A stretch of DNA of 64,000 nt from Spirochaetota bacterium (lineage in GTDB: Bacteria > Spirochaetota > Spirochaetia > Treponematales > Rectinemataceae), in contig JAJUJQ010000002.1 in NCBI GenBank assembly GCA_029265255.1, forward strand, positions 186,001 through 250,000, in the 5' to 3' direction. The notes beneath the pieces are model-generated. The model was not told the DNA's origin. It worked only from the letters and a program-made list of their open reading frames with translations, and did no database searches. The position numbers were made by a program, and so were the translations under genes. Positions 6,927 to 16,645 of the stretch are shown in pieces; positions within the stretch are counted from its first letter, which is position 1; the number at the start of each line of letters is the position of its first letter.

Positions 6927-8975
6927 ATGCAGGAAACCATCGCACCAACCGATCTGGGGAATGGATTCTATCGCCTTGGCTCAACCCGGGTATTTGGCGC
7001 GATGCAGCCAAATACCTACCTCTTAGACGACAATGGCGAAGGGGTGCTGTTCGGGCCTGGTGCCCTGCTCACGTTCCCGGAGGTGCTGGCAAGTCTGCCT
7101 CCGCACTTGGGATGTCAACAGATATCATGGGTTGTTGTGATGGATCAGGACCCAGACGCGGCGTCCGCGCTTCCTCTTCTTGAAAGAGAAGGTTTCCGAT
7201 TCCATGTGATAACGCACTGGCGTACCTGGGCGGAGCTCCGATTCCTGGGGCTCGAGTCCTCTCCCTGGATCATCAACGAGCATGACTGGACACTCAAACT
7301 TAAATCGGAACGCACCTTGCGATTTTTGCCCACTCCTTATCTTCATCAGCCTGGCGCTTTCGCGGTATTAGACAGGTCAAGCGGCACGCTGGTGTCTGGT
7401 TCCCTTTTCTCTTCATATACGAAACGATTCGCCCTCTATGCGGAGGGGGATGAATGGCTCTCCGGATTGGAGGAGTATCACCGAGTTACCATGCCTTCGA
7501 AAGAAATTCTGGCACCAGTCGTACGTTCAATCGCCTTTAATGATGTTCGCCGCATTCTTCCTGCCCAGGGGCCGATACTCGACAAGGCGCAGGTGGAGAA
7601 AGCGCTGATAAGCCTCGAGTCCCTTGAGGTCGGCGAGCTCATGCTCCCAGTGTGCGAGGAAGAAAGGAAAATCGATGCGTACCTGGCTGCATTCGATGAG
7701 CTTATCCCCTTGCTGATTCGAGAGCTTCCTGTTGAGTTAAGAGAAGATCTGTACAAGACTTTCGGTCTCAGGGTTAACGAAACCACAGCGAAGCGTATTT
7801 CAATGCAGGTCCAGGCAGAACAACTGTGGGATGATCTTTCGGTCTGGATCATGAAGAAAGCGGGCGTGGAATCAATAAAGCGTCTTGAGCCGCACATGCT
7901 TGCGATTGCGGATAAATTCGGCATCAGCAAGCCATCTGCGTTCTTCGATTCGAACCTGATTCAACCGCAGGAAGTTGAACAACTCAAAACAGAGCTGGAA
8001 AAGCTCAAGCGACTGAATGAAGAACTTACCAGAAGCGTTGCTAATTCGAGTGATCGAACGGTCAGAGACCAGGTTACGGGGTTATTCTCAGAAACGTTCT
8101 ACAAATCGTTCATTAAAGAAGCAGCAGCAGTGAGGGCTTCGGATGAACAGGGTGGGGACAGCATTCTTGCCGTTATCGGCATCGACGAGAATATCGCCAG
8201 GATTGAATTCAAGTATGGCGCTCGGGAGGTCGAAGCGCTGCTCCGCGGGGTTGCTGACATTCTTTCTTCGAATATTCCTCAAGCGTCGCTGGCATTTCGA
8301 CTTTTCGGGGCTACCATGGCCGCATGGTTCCCTTCGCATGATTTCGATGAGACAATAGCCCTTCTCGAAAAAATAAGGATCGAGATTGCAAATTCTAGTT
8401 CGTTCATAGAACCGGTTACTATTTCTGTCGGTGTAGCGAAACTCAGCGAAGTGACTGCAATTCAGACCGATGTTGACAGATTTGGCACGGATTTAACAGA
8501 CCTCGGCGTGAAACGGCTGCGAATAGCCCGCCGTCGTGGCGGTAATATGGTATATTTCGAATCCGGAACAGAGAGCGAGATCATATCTCTGGGCAGGCTG
8601 CTCATTGTCGATGACGATGATGTTAATGTCGATGTTTTAAAGACATTTTTTGTTGGGCTCGGATATTCCGTATTCACTGCATCTGACGGTCAGGAAGCGC
8701 TCAGTCTTATGTCGAAAGAAATTGTTGATGTAGTCATCACAGAGCTCATGCTGCCCAAGATCGATGCATATCGCATGAAAGAATCCATGCTGGCAAAGAC
8801 TGCTTCCAAAGACATCCCTATGATCATCATGTCGTCGCTTAAGACAGAGAACAGCGTCCGGCGTGCCTATAATCTTGGAATCAGCCATTACCTGCAGAAA
8901 CCAGTGATGCTTGAGGAACTGCTTGGCATCGTGAAGAATCTGCTCCAGCCTGGAATTTTGGGAGTCACAGTATGA
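6927..8975 (+). CDS. Pseudo-sensor: degenerate ODP/metallo-beta-lactamase domain + degenerate GGDEF + pseudo-receiver
   Basis: 682 residues from ATG 6927 (AGGAGG site just upstream). Residues 1-230 follow the flavodiiron/ODP metallo-beta-lactamase fold (MQPNTYLL, PTPYLHQPGAFAVLD, EEYHRVTMPSKEIL). The usual H-x-E-x-D ligand motif reads D73-Q-D75-P-D77, the bridging Asp is S158 and the last His is Q214; H140 is kept. A coiled segment (about 350-385) precedes a GGDEF-like domain (about 385-545) whose signature is FGATM at 460-464, so cyclase activity is not expected. Residues 556-682 are a receiver domain with the acidic pocket (D562-D565), S636 and K658, but the phosphoacceptor Asp is E606. The gene overlaps the glycan synthase gene by ATGA, so it probably regulates or scaffolds that enzyme. 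Confidence 0.85.
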   Translation: MQETIAPTDLGNGFYRLGSTRVFGAMQPNTYLLDDNGEGVLFGPGALLTFPEVLASLPPHLGCQQISWVVVMDQDPDAASALPLLEREGFRFHVITHWRTWAELRFLGLESSPWIINEHDWTLKLKSERTLRFLPTPYLHQPGAFAVLDRSSGTLVSGSLFSSYTKRFALYAEGDEWLSGLEEYHRVTMPSKEILAPVVRSIAFNDVRRILPAQGPILDKAQVEKALISLESLEVGELMLPVCEEERKIDAYLAAFDELIPLLIRELPVELREDLYKTFGLRVNETTAKRISMQVQAEQLWDDLSVWIMKKAGVESIKRLEPHMLAIADKFGISKPSAFFDSNLIQPQEVEQLKTELEKLKRLNEELTRSVANSSDRTVRDQVTGLFSETFYKSFIKEAAAVRASDEQGGDSILAVIGIDENIARIEFKYGAREVEALLRGVADILSSNIPQASLAFRLFGATMAAWFPSHDFDETIALLEKIRIEIANSSSFIEPVTISVGVAKLSEVTAIQTDVDRFGTDLTDLGVKRLRIARRRGGNMVYFESGTESEIISLGRLLIVDDDDVNVDVLKTFFVGLGYSVFTASDGQEALSLMSKEIVDVVITELMLPKIDAYRMKESMLAKTASKDIPMIIMSSLKTENSVRRAYNLGISHYLQKPVMLEELLGIVKNLLQPGILGVTV

Positions 8976-11900
8976 CAATTTCTCCCGAACTGCTGCTTGC
9001 GCTGGTCATTATCTTTCTTTGGCTGAACCTTTATACCATCCTCGCCACGCTGCTCCATAAATGCCGCGTTAAAATCGAAAAGGAGAACCTGAAGCAGCAG
9101 CTGAGGGAACTTCCTCAGCTGTTCATGGCTGAGGAGAGCCAGAGCCGGCTCAGGGTCATTTATGAGCGGATCCAGTATCTCGCGCAGAACATCATCGTTC
9201 CACTTATGCAGCGACAGAAGATATTCAACGCGGGATCCATTGAGGAATTTGAACGGACCTATACCAGACGCCTCAGATCCAAAAATCGTCTGGAGCGGAT
9301 GGATGCAGCCCGCAAATTGTCAGGCCTTGGTACAGATCGGTCCCGCAAGGCGCTCGAAAGTGCCTTGCTGAAGGAAAGGGATTTTCCCACAAAGCTATAT
9401 CTTGCCAATGCGCTTGCTGACATTCATGATGAACGATCCATCAGTACATTGGTGAAGAGCTTAGAAAACGGTCATTTCTGGTACCGACACAAAGTAAACA
9501 TGCTGATCGCTTCGTATGGGCTTGCGGTCATGGATTATGCCAGAGGATTATTCTGGCGCTCTGATGTGGAAATTCGCGAGCTTCTGGTGGATCTTTCAGG
9601 AGCAGCTCCGACTGCGGAGTTCAAAGATTACCTCCTTGATCTAATACGGTCAGGATTAGCAGAAACCGGTCGACTCCAGCGTATTACCGCCAACCTGCCT
9701 GCTCGTTGCTGCTATTTCTGTATACATGGAAGACAGGAAGCGGAAGAAACCCACCGCATGTGCCCCTATAAAGGCAAAGTAGAAAACGCGTATCGATGTT
9801 TCAGATACCGGACTCTGGTGACCAGTCTCTCGCCTGTAACGAATCACCATCGGCTTGTAGTGAAGGCAGCGGATACCATCGCGCGATATTTCCCGCAGGA
9901 GCTCGCACACGAGTATTACCTGGAACATCCTGATCGTGATATCCAGTCCATTTCTATTCAGGCTCTCGGTAGGATTCCGGTTAGAGATAATGCAATTTTG
10001 CTCACTCGATATCTGGAACGCGATGAGACGGCGGTTGCGGCCCGAGCCGGCCTTCGCGAAATCCTGAACCGCAATCCCCAGCTGATACCGGTTGTCATCG
10101 GTGTTTTCAAGCAGAGTTCAGGGAATCTCCGAACCCGGCTCGCTGAGGTCCTCTCCAGCAGAATTGAGTACATTATTTCGAAACTCATTGGTTTCGAGAG
10201 TCAATTTGCTGAGCATGTGATCCATGAGCTCATCTCCCTGGAGAGAGTGTCTGAATTGGTTGAGTTCCTCAAGCGGAACCGGAATCCGGAAATAGAAGAC
10301 AAGCTCATCAGCATTATTGATTCACGCATTGAGGACAGCCCCCTTCTTGCGCAGGAATGCGGCCTTTTCCTTCCCGATCGCTTGCTGGAAAAACTGGGTA
10401 TCCAACGGATAACGCGTGCAACGAAACCTCGTGAAGAGAAGCTTGACAAAGCGATGGTCAGGCGCCTCTATGTCATTCTTGCGTTCGCAATCGGTTTGTT
10501 TCCGCTCTTGTACATTCTGAAATATTACGACCGCCTGCAATTCATGCCGCCGATACAGCATCTGAAATACTTCGTCATCAATTTCAATACCAATTTTGCT
10601 TACTACGCCATGACGGTGAACTTCATTTACATTTTCCTGCTTGTACTGTCCAGACTGAATATTCGCCGCGCATCCCGGTTGTGGGATCTTAAATCTATGC
10701 ATCAGCTCTTCAAGCCCCGCATGCTGCCTTCCGTTTCAATCATTGCTCCTGCGTTCAATGAGCAGTCTACCATTATCGAAAGCGTCAATTCATTGCTCAA
10801 TCTGAAATATCCAGATTATGAGCTGGTGGTTGTCAATGACGGGTCCAGAGACGAGACACTGCGAACGGTTATTGAGTATTTCGACCTAAAGAAAACAGAC
10901 TATTATTTTCAGGTAAAACTGAAGCACTATCCGATCCGCGGCATTTATACAAACCCGAGCATTCCGAAACTGGTCGTGGTGGACAAGGAGAACGGGGGCA
11001 AGGCGGATTCGTTGAACGCGGGCATTAATGTCGCGTCGAAAGAATATGTCTGCGGCATCGATGCCGATTCATTGCTCGAGCCTGAAGCGCTTCTAAGGAT
11101 CGCTTCTTTGACACTCGATTATGGTGTAGAGACGCCTGGACTTGGCGGCAATGTATTTCCCATTAACGGATGCAGTGTTGATAGAGGCAAAATCGAAAGG
11201 ATCGCTCCTCCAAAAAAATGGCTGGCACGGCTCCAGACAGTCGAGTATTTGCGTGCCTTTATGTGCGGCAGGCTTGGCTGGGACTATCTTAATTCGCTCC
11301 TTATAATTTCAGGAGCATTTGGGCTCTTTAGAAAGGAACGGGTGGTGTCGGTAGGAGGGTATCTGACGAGCAGCGGCCAGTACCAGAAAGATACCGTCGG
11401 AGAGGACATGGAGCTGGTGGTGCGCATTGCGCGTCATATGAATGAGAAAAAGCTGAAATACAGAATCGCCTATGCGTTCAACGCGAACTGCTGGACCGAA
11501 GTTCCGGAGGAAATGAAGAACCTGAGAAAACAGCGCAATCGGTGGCATCGTGGCCTGATCGATATCATGCTGTTCCATAGCAAAACTATCTTCAATCCTT
11601 TTTATGGGCGAATGGGCCTGGTGGGGATGCCGTACTATCTTATCTTTGAAATGGTTGGACCTCTGTTCGAAATTCAAGGGTATATCATGGTAGGGATAGC
11701 GGCATTATTCGGGCTATTAAGCCCCCGCCTCGCGCTGCTGCTTTTCTTCGCAACAATTCTTCTGGGCATCTATATTTCGGTTGCTTCGGTCAAGGTGGCC
11801 GAACACTCGACCGTGTATTACACCATGAAGGATACCCTGCGGCTTCTATGGGTCGCAGTGGTCGAAAATTTTGGTCCGCGGCAGCTCTTTTCCACATGGA

Positions 11901-12028
11901 GAGTTATAGGGTTTTTCAATGCGATGAAAAAGCCCGTCGGATGGCAGAAGTTCGAACGAAAAGGGTTCTCGGGAACAGCTGGTGCTCCGATTGCTCCATC
12001 GGTCGATCGGAAAGAAGGTAGCGCATGA
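8972..12028 (+). CDS. HEAT-repeat / processive family 2 glycosyltransferase (glycan synthase)
   Basis: 1018 residues. One membrane helix at about 8-28, then HEAT-like helical repeats (about 90-470) that contain a cysteine cluster (CCYFC near 245-249, then single Cys near 264 and 275). Two helices follow (about 485-505 and 535-560), then a GT2 domain: SIIAPAFNEQS near 590, VVNDGSRDET, DAD near 697, GED near 810 and the processive QxxRW motif as QRNRW near 853. Several C-terminal helices could form the secretion channel. This arrangement resembles PgaC/BcsA-type synthases that make and export beta-linked polysaccharide. The HEAT repeats fused to it are unusual. Overlaps both neighbours by ATGA, so the three genes are one operon. 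Confidence 0.9.
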   Translation: MTISPELLLALVIIFLWLNLYTILATLLHKCRVKIEKENLKQQLRELPQLFMAEESQSRLRVIYERIQYLAQNIIVPLMQRQKIFNAGSIEEFERTYTRRLRSKNRLERMDAARKLSGLGTDRSRKALESALLKERDFPTKLYLANALADIHDERSISTLVKSLENGHFWYRHKVNMLIASYGLAVMDYARGLFWRSDVEIRELLVDLSGAAPTAEFKDYLLDLIRSGLAETGRLQRITANLPARCCYFCIHGRQEAEETHRMCPYKGKVENAYRCFRYRTLVTSLSPVTNHHRLVVKAADTIARYFPQELAHEYYLEHPDRDIQSISIQALGRIPVRDNAILLTRYLERDETAVAARAGLREILNRNPQLIPVVIGVFKQSSGNLRTRLAEVLSSRIEYIISKLIGFESQFAEHVIHELISLERVSELVEFLKRNRNPEIEDKLISIIDSRIEDSPLLAQECGLFLPDRLLEKLGIQRITRATKPREEKLDKAMVRRLYVILAFAIGLFPLLYILKYYDRLQFMPPIQHLKYFVINFNTNFAYYAMTVNFIYIFLLVLSRLNIRRASRLWDLKSMHQLFKPRMLPSVSIIAPAFNEQSTIIESVNSLLNLKYPDYELVVVNDGSRDETLRTVIEYFDLKKTDYYFQVKLKHYPIRGIYTNPSIPKLVVVDKENGGKADSLNAGINVASKEYVCGIDADSLLEPEALLRIASLTLDYGVETPGLGGNVFPINGCSVDRGKIERIAPPKKWLARLQTVEYLRAFMCGRLGWDYLNSLLIISGAFGLFRKERVVSVGGYLTSSGQYQKDTVGEDMELVVRIARHMNEKKLKYRIAYAFNANCWTEVPEEMKNLRKQRNRWHRGLIDIMLFHSKTIFNPFYGRMGLVGMPYYLIFEMVGPLFEIQGYIMVGIAALFGLLSPRLALLLFFATILLGIYISVASVKVAEHSTVYYTMKDTLRLLWVAVVENFGPRQLFSTWRVIGFFNAMKKPVGWQKFERKGFSGTAGAPIAPSVDRKEGSA

Positions 12029-15000
12029 AGAAAAAGACAAGAGAATACAGCAAGGCATTACTCTTGTTGCTGATTATACTGGCCATCTCAGTAGTCTTTG
12101 CTCTCCTTATCATCGCGCCATGGATTCTGTGGAGGCTCAAACCAGCAAGGGAACTCGACATCCGGGTTGTGGACAAAACGGTGCCCTATCCTGATTTCAG
12201 GGAACATGCGGGATTATTCTGGCTGTTGAAGAATGAGAAAATCGCAAAGCCGGGTTCTAAAGTACTGTATGACGAGCGTTCCGATTATTTTGGATTCTAT
12301 CCATTGGGAAAGGATCCAAGGACCGGCAAGGATAGCTGGCGGGTAGTGTCGCTGCCGCAGGACCAGAAAAAGCCAGATCTGATCTATCTGGCGGATACCT
12401 ACGGCGTGTACCAGGACGATTACATGCAGCGACGGCTTTCCAGCGACTTTTCGCCTCTCATATACGGAGGGCTGAATGACCAGGATTACCGGATTATTCA
12501 GGAGTATCTGGGGAATGGAAATGTTCTGGTTGGTGAGTTCAATACCGCAGCCTCTCCTACAAATGAAAGAGACAGATTGCTGTTCGGGCGTTTGATAGGG
12601 CTCAAGTGGAGCGGGTGGATCGGCAATTACTACGAAAACCTTGCGCGGGACGGCAGTGTGCCGGCCTGGGTTATCAGAAATTGGGAGTCAAAGACGGGGG
12701 AAACCTGGAAATTTGCGGGAAGAGGCATGGTCCTTATTGAGGATAATGGCGGGATAGAAGTGCTTACCGAAGCCGAGGATATCGGCCCGAACTGGCTCAA
12801 GGTCGTGGTCAATGAACCGTGGGCTAGCATCTTGCGTATAAAAAAGCCGATATCCTACCGCTACTGGTTCGAATGGGTAACACCGGATCCCCTCGTGAAG
12901 GAGGTTGCTCATTATCACTGGGACCTGACTATAAAGGGCAAGGAAAAGCTTGCCAGGCTCGGACTCCCAGAAACCTTCCCCGCAATTCTGACATTCGAAA
13001 CATCGCAATATACCAGCTGGTATTTTGCGGGAGACTTTGCGGATCTTCAGTTTAGCGGCACACCCTTCCGTCTGGAATGGATAAGGGAAATCAAGCGATG
13101 GCTGGCTGACGATACTGTTGACAATAATAGCTATTTTTTCTGGAAAGTCTATGCTCCGCTCATGCATCGCATTATTTCAGACGCGTACGCGCGCCGGCAA
13201 CAGGTTCGCGCTGACATGAAGCCATCCAGGCTGCGAATCGATGTGCGCGCGGCAAAGCAAGGCTTCGAGCTTAAATCTGCGGATGGCAAGTGGAGCCCAT
13301 TTGTCGTACGGGGAGTAAACCTTGGTGCATCACAGCCAGGCAAGTATTTTACCCAATTCCCTTCTGATACGGAAACATATATTCGTTGGCTGACCATGAT
13401 GGCGGACGTTGGAGCGAATACGGTGCGTGTGTATACACTTTTGCCGCCAGAGTTCTACCGTGCGCTGAGAATATACAACACAACCCATGCCGATGCGCCG
13501 CTCCTGTTGCTGCAGGAAATCTGGCCTGAAGAACATCCTCCGGGCGATGACTATCTGCAGCCCTCATACCAGGAGGAGTTTGAGAAGGAAATCAGCTTCG
13601 TGGTTGACGCAGTGTATGGCCGAGCCAATGTTCCCAAGCGTCAGGGCAGAGCCTGGGGGGTTTTTGCTTCCGATGTTTCCCCGTGGCTTCTTGGATGGCT
13701 GGTCGGGCGGGAGCTCGAGAGTGCCGAAGTCATGAAGACCGACGCGAATCACCGGGGCGCTGTATATCGAGGAGAATTCATTTCTGCGGGAGAAAAAGCG
13801 TCACCGACCGAAGTGTGGCTCGCGGAATGCCTCGACGCGGTTGCAAAAGCGGAATCAACGCGATATGGAAGACTGCATCCTTCTGCAATCGTGAGCTGGC
13901 CGACGCTAGACCCAATAGACCATGATACGGAATGGGACCCTGTAACAGGCAAGAAAAACCGATGGAACGACCGCGCGAGTGTGGCGATCGAGCATCTGGA
14001 TATCACGGAAAAAATGGAGGCAGGAATTTTCGGCGCTTACCATATTTATCCCAACTATCCAGACTTTATCGTCAACGAGCCCGCTTACAGCTCATATACT
14101 GATGAATTCGGACCTCTGCGATACGGCGGCTACCTCAGAGAATTCATGAAAACCCATGTTCGGTATCCGGCTCTCGTTGCGGAATTCGGCATGGCGAATG
14201 GGGCAGGGGTGGCCCATTTGTCGCCAGATGGCCTGCACCATGGAGGCATTCCGGAAAAGATAGCGGGGCGTGACATCCTGCGTATGTATCGCGCAATTCT
14301 AAAAGAAGGCTACGCAGGCGCGATCATCTTCGAATTCATGGATGAATGGGCAAAAAAAACCTGGATTACGGAACCATTCAAGATTCCATTTGATAGAAGG
14401 ATTCTCTGGCATGATGCGGTTGACCCGGAAAACAACTATGGTCTTGTCGCGAATGAGTCGATTCCTCCGGCCACTGCGGAAGCGACTGTTGAAGGTTCAG
14501 GCGTACTCGATCGGCTTGAAGTGGCTCATGACGCGACCTATCTCTATCTCAGCCTGAGATTTAAAAATGACATTGAGCCGCGCGGTTATCGTCTCATGCT
14601 CGGTATCGATACCTACCGACGTGAGTATGGCCAGATGCGCTGGCCGGGCAATTATGGTAATACCGGTTCAGGGTTGGAATTCATGCTCGATTCCGGAAGG
14701 GAGGGCCTCCGCCTGTTAGTCAACCCAACCTACAACATCACTCGGGCGCGGTACGCATCGAGGGAACGGAGAGACGGTCTATTTGAAGAATTAAGGATGC
14801 TGGTGAACGGAAAAGTAACAACCAAAACCGGGCAGGTCATTCCCGAACAATATTTCAATGCATCAATCATGAGGGAGGGGCGCTTCGACGAAAGCGGCAA
14901 TCTGTGGTTTGTAGAGGGCTCGACACTGTTCATACGCATTCCATGGGGTCGGCTGAATGTTACCGATCCTTCCAGCCTCAAGGTGCTCGATGATAATCGT

Positions 15001-15279
15001 ACAAACATCGGTTCACCCAGCGTGGATATGCTCAAGGTCACGACCACCGACGGATTCGTCTTCGATGCGTTGGTAATCGACGAGAAAAAAGGCGCTATCG
15101 CTGGCAGACTGAAGCCGAACGTAACGGCGCCCTTCCTCTGGAATGGCTGGGAGGATACTCCCCCCTACCGCGAGCGCAAGAAAAAAAGCTATGATATAGT
15201 CCGACGTACATGGATGCCTGAATCGGAAGCCGACAAGAGCATCCGCGCTGCCTTCATCAAGGCAAAAACATCACAGTAA
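12025..15279 (+). CDS. Large membrane-anchored glycoside-hydrolase-like protein
   Basis: 1084 residues. A strongly hydrophobic helix (about 10-32) anchors the protein facing the periplasm. An N-terminal region of about 400 residues of unknown fold is followed by a TIM-barrel hydrolase-like domain (about 430-810) with FVVRGVNLGASQPG, MADVGANTVRVYTLLPP, GWLVGRELES (Glu near 562), FGAYHIYPNYPDF and VAEFGMANG (Glu near 719), the two Glu being candidate acid/base and nucleophile. The last about 250 residues (DRLEVAHDATYLYLSLRF...) look like a carbohydrate-binding beta domain of the CBM9 type. It overlaps the glycan synthase gene by ATGA. It may trim, transfer or release the polymer. The exact GH family was not recognised. 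Confidence 0.8.
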   Translation: MKKKTREYSKALLLLLIILAISVVFALLIIAPWILWRLKPARELDIRVVDKTVPYPDFREHAGLFWLLKNEKIAKPGSKVLYDERSDYFGFYPLGKDPRTGKDSWRVVSLPQDQKKPDLIYLADTYGVYQDDYMQRRLSSDFSPLIYGGLNDQDYRIIQEYLGNGNVLVGEFNTAASPTNERDRLLFGRLIGLKWSGWIGNYYENLARDGSVPAWVIRNWESKTGETWKFAGRGMVLIEDNGGIEVLTEAEDIGPNWLKVVVNEPWASILRIKKPISYRYWFEWVTPDPLVKEVAHYHWDLTIKGKEKLARLGLPETFPAILTFETSQYTSWYFAGDFADLQFSGTPFRLEWIREIKRWLADDTVDNNSYFFWKVYAPLMHRIISDAYARRQQVRADMKPSRLRIDVRAAKQGFELKSADGKWSPFVVRGVNLGASQPGKYFTQFPSDTETYIRWLTMMADVGANTVRVYTLLPPEFYRALRIYNTTHADAPLLLLQEIWPEEHPPGDDYLQPSYQEEFEKEISFVVDAVYGRANVPKRQGRAWGVFASDVSPWLLGWLVGRELESAEVMKTDANHRGAVYRGEFISAGEKASPTEVWLAECLDAVAKAESTRYGRLHPSAIVSWPTLDPIDHDTEWDPVTGKKNRWNDRASVAIEHLDITEKMEAGIFGAYHIYPNYPDFIVNEPAYSSYTDEFGPLRYGGYLREFMKTHVRYPALVAEFGMANGAGVAHLSPDGLHHGGIPEKIAGRDILRMYRAILKEGYAGAIIFEFMDEWAKKTWITEPFKIPFDRRILWHDAVDPENNYGLVANESIPPATAEATVEGSGVLDRLEVAHDATYLYLSLRFKNDIEPRGYRLMLGIDTYRREYGQMRWPGNYGNTGSGLEFMLDSGREGLRLLVNPTYNITRARYASRERRDGLFEELRMLVNGKVTTKTGQVIPEQYFNASIMREGRFDESGNLWFVEGSTLFIRIPWGRLNVTDPSSLKVLDDNRTNIGSPSVDMLKVTTTDGFVFDALVIDEKKGAIAGRLKPNVTAPFLWNGWEDTPPYRERKKKSYDIVRRTWMPESEADKSIRAAFIKAKTSQ

Positions 15280-15303
15280 AGGCTGAAAGCCGAGGGAAGA
15301 ATA

Positions 15304-16422
15304 ATGAGGGATCCACGACTCGAAAGGCTGGCACACCTGCTGGTGACGTATTCGATAAAAGTCAAACCAGGCGAAAAAGTGCTTATTGAGAATACAAATC
15401 CTGAGCCTGAGTTTGTAAAGATGCTGGTCGAGGAAGTACATGCGGCCGGAGGGCTCGCCTTTGTCTCGTTGAGAGACAAGAACCTTGAGCGGACTCTCTA
15501 CGCGGGAGCTCCGGAAGAGCAATTCGTGCTGCAGGCTCAGATCGAAAGAGCGCGCATGGACCTTATGGATTGCTATATAGGATTTACCAGCATGCGCAAT
15601 TCCTATGCATGGACCGACCTTCCTCAGGATGCGCTCGAGCGCTACAACCGGCATGTCTGGAAAACTGTTCATATCGAACGGCGCATCAGCCATACACGAT
15701 GGGTGGTACTGCGGTATCCGAGCCCGGCAATGGCACAGAACGCTGGCATGAGCGAGGATGCCTTCGAACAATTCTATTTCGACGTGTGTACCATGGATTA
15801 CGAAAAGATGTCGCGCGCGATGGACAGCCTTGTCCATCTGCTGGAGCGCAGCGACAGAGTGCGCATCCTGGGGCCCGGGACCGATCTCAGCTTTTCGATC
15901 AAGGGGCTGCCAGCGATTAAGTGTGACGGCACCATGAATATCCCCGATGGAGAAGTGTATACCGCGCCGGTTCGCGATTCGGTCAATGGTGTGCTTACCT
16001 ACAATACTCCTAGCGAGAAAGATGGTTTCCGCTTCGAGAATATCCGCTTCGAGTTCAAGGATGGGCGGATCATAACGGCGACCGCCAATGATACGGAACG
16101 CATCAACCGCATTCTTGATATCGACGAAGGCGCGCGGTATCTGGGTGAATTCTCGTTCGGCCTGAATCCCTACATCACAAAACCAATGCTGGAAACCCTC
16201 TTTGATGAAAAAATCGCCGGTTCGCTGCACATTACTCCGGGCAACTCCTATGACGACTGTTTCAACGGCAATCGCTCCGCCCTTCACTGGGATATCGTAC
16301 TAATGCAGGACCCGGCCTCTGGCGGAGGCGAAGTCTGGATCGATAACGCGCTTGTACGAAAGGACGGTCTTTTCGTATTGCCAGAGCTCGAATGTCTCAA
16401 TCCCGAGGCACTCAAGGGGTAG
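15304..16422 (+). CDS. M29-family metallo-aminopeptidase
   Basis: 372 residues. The family metal and catalytic residues are all visible: NIPDGEVYTAP (Glu), LGEFSFGLNP (Glu), GSLHITPGNSY (His and Tyr) and the final HWDIVLMQ (His and Asp). M29 enzymes (AmpS, AmpT, PepS) are cytosolic dimers with two divalent metals that remove N-terminal amino acids. The length is slightly below the usual about 410. It starts 24 bases after the hydrolase-like gene with a GAGGGA ribosome binding site, so it may be read through from that operon although its job looks unrelated. It converges with the ferredoxin gene and overlaps it by 11 bases. Confidence 0.93.
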   Translation: MRDPRLERLAHLLVTYSIKVKPGEKVLIENTNPEPEFVKMLVEEVHAAGGLAFVSLRDKNLERTLYAGAPEEQFVLQAQIERARMDLMDCYIGFTSMRNSYAWTDLPQDALERYNRHVWKTVHIERRISHTRWVVLRYPSPAMAQNAGMSEDAFEQFYFDVCTMDYEKMSRAMDSLVHLLERSDRVRILGPGTDLSFSIKGLPAIKCDGTMNIPDGEVYTAPVRDSVNGVLTYNTPSEKDGFRFENIRFEFKDGRIITATANDTERINRILDIDEGARYLGEFSFGLNPYITKPMLETLFDEKIAGSLHITPGNSYDDCFNGNRSALHWDIVLMQDPASGGGEVWIDNALVRKDGLFVLPELECLNPEALKG

Positions 16423-16645
16423 CGTCGTTGCCGATTGCCTGCACCGGACAATCGTTCAGCGCCTGGAGCGCAAGAGCGCTTTTTTCGTCAGAGTCAGGCT
16501 GCCGGCTGACTACTGCCTGCCCTTCGCCGGTGAGCGAGAAGATGTCGGGGGCGGTAGCGCTGCACAGCCCGCATCCGATGCAGGTGGCGTCCACATACCA
16601 GGCACCAGGAACATTGCCCGGCAATCGCGAATTTCTATCTGCCAT
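16412..16645 (-). CDS. Single-cluster [4Fe-4S] ferredoxin
   Basis: 77 residues from ATG 16645 (AAAGGAG site 8 nt upstream). Cys22, Cys25, Cys28 (CIGCGLC) and Cys66 (CPVQAI) are the four ligands of one cubane cluster, with an acidic DIFSLTGEGQAVV segment between them, as in monocluster ferredoxins of anaerobes (Thermotoga or Desulfovibrio type). A small soluble electron carrier; its partner enzyme is not visible nearby. It is downstream of hsp20 but separated by a terminator, so it probably has its own promoter or depends on read-through. Confidence 0.92.
   Translation of the reverse strand: MADRNSRLPGNVPGAWYVDATCIGCGLCSATAPDIFSLTGEGQAVVSRQPDSDEKSALALQALNDCPVQAIGNDATP

Noticed and set aside
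15271..16287. 338-residue open frame on the minus strand
   Set aside because: Antisense to the M29 aminopeptidase, whose metal ligands are all intact.
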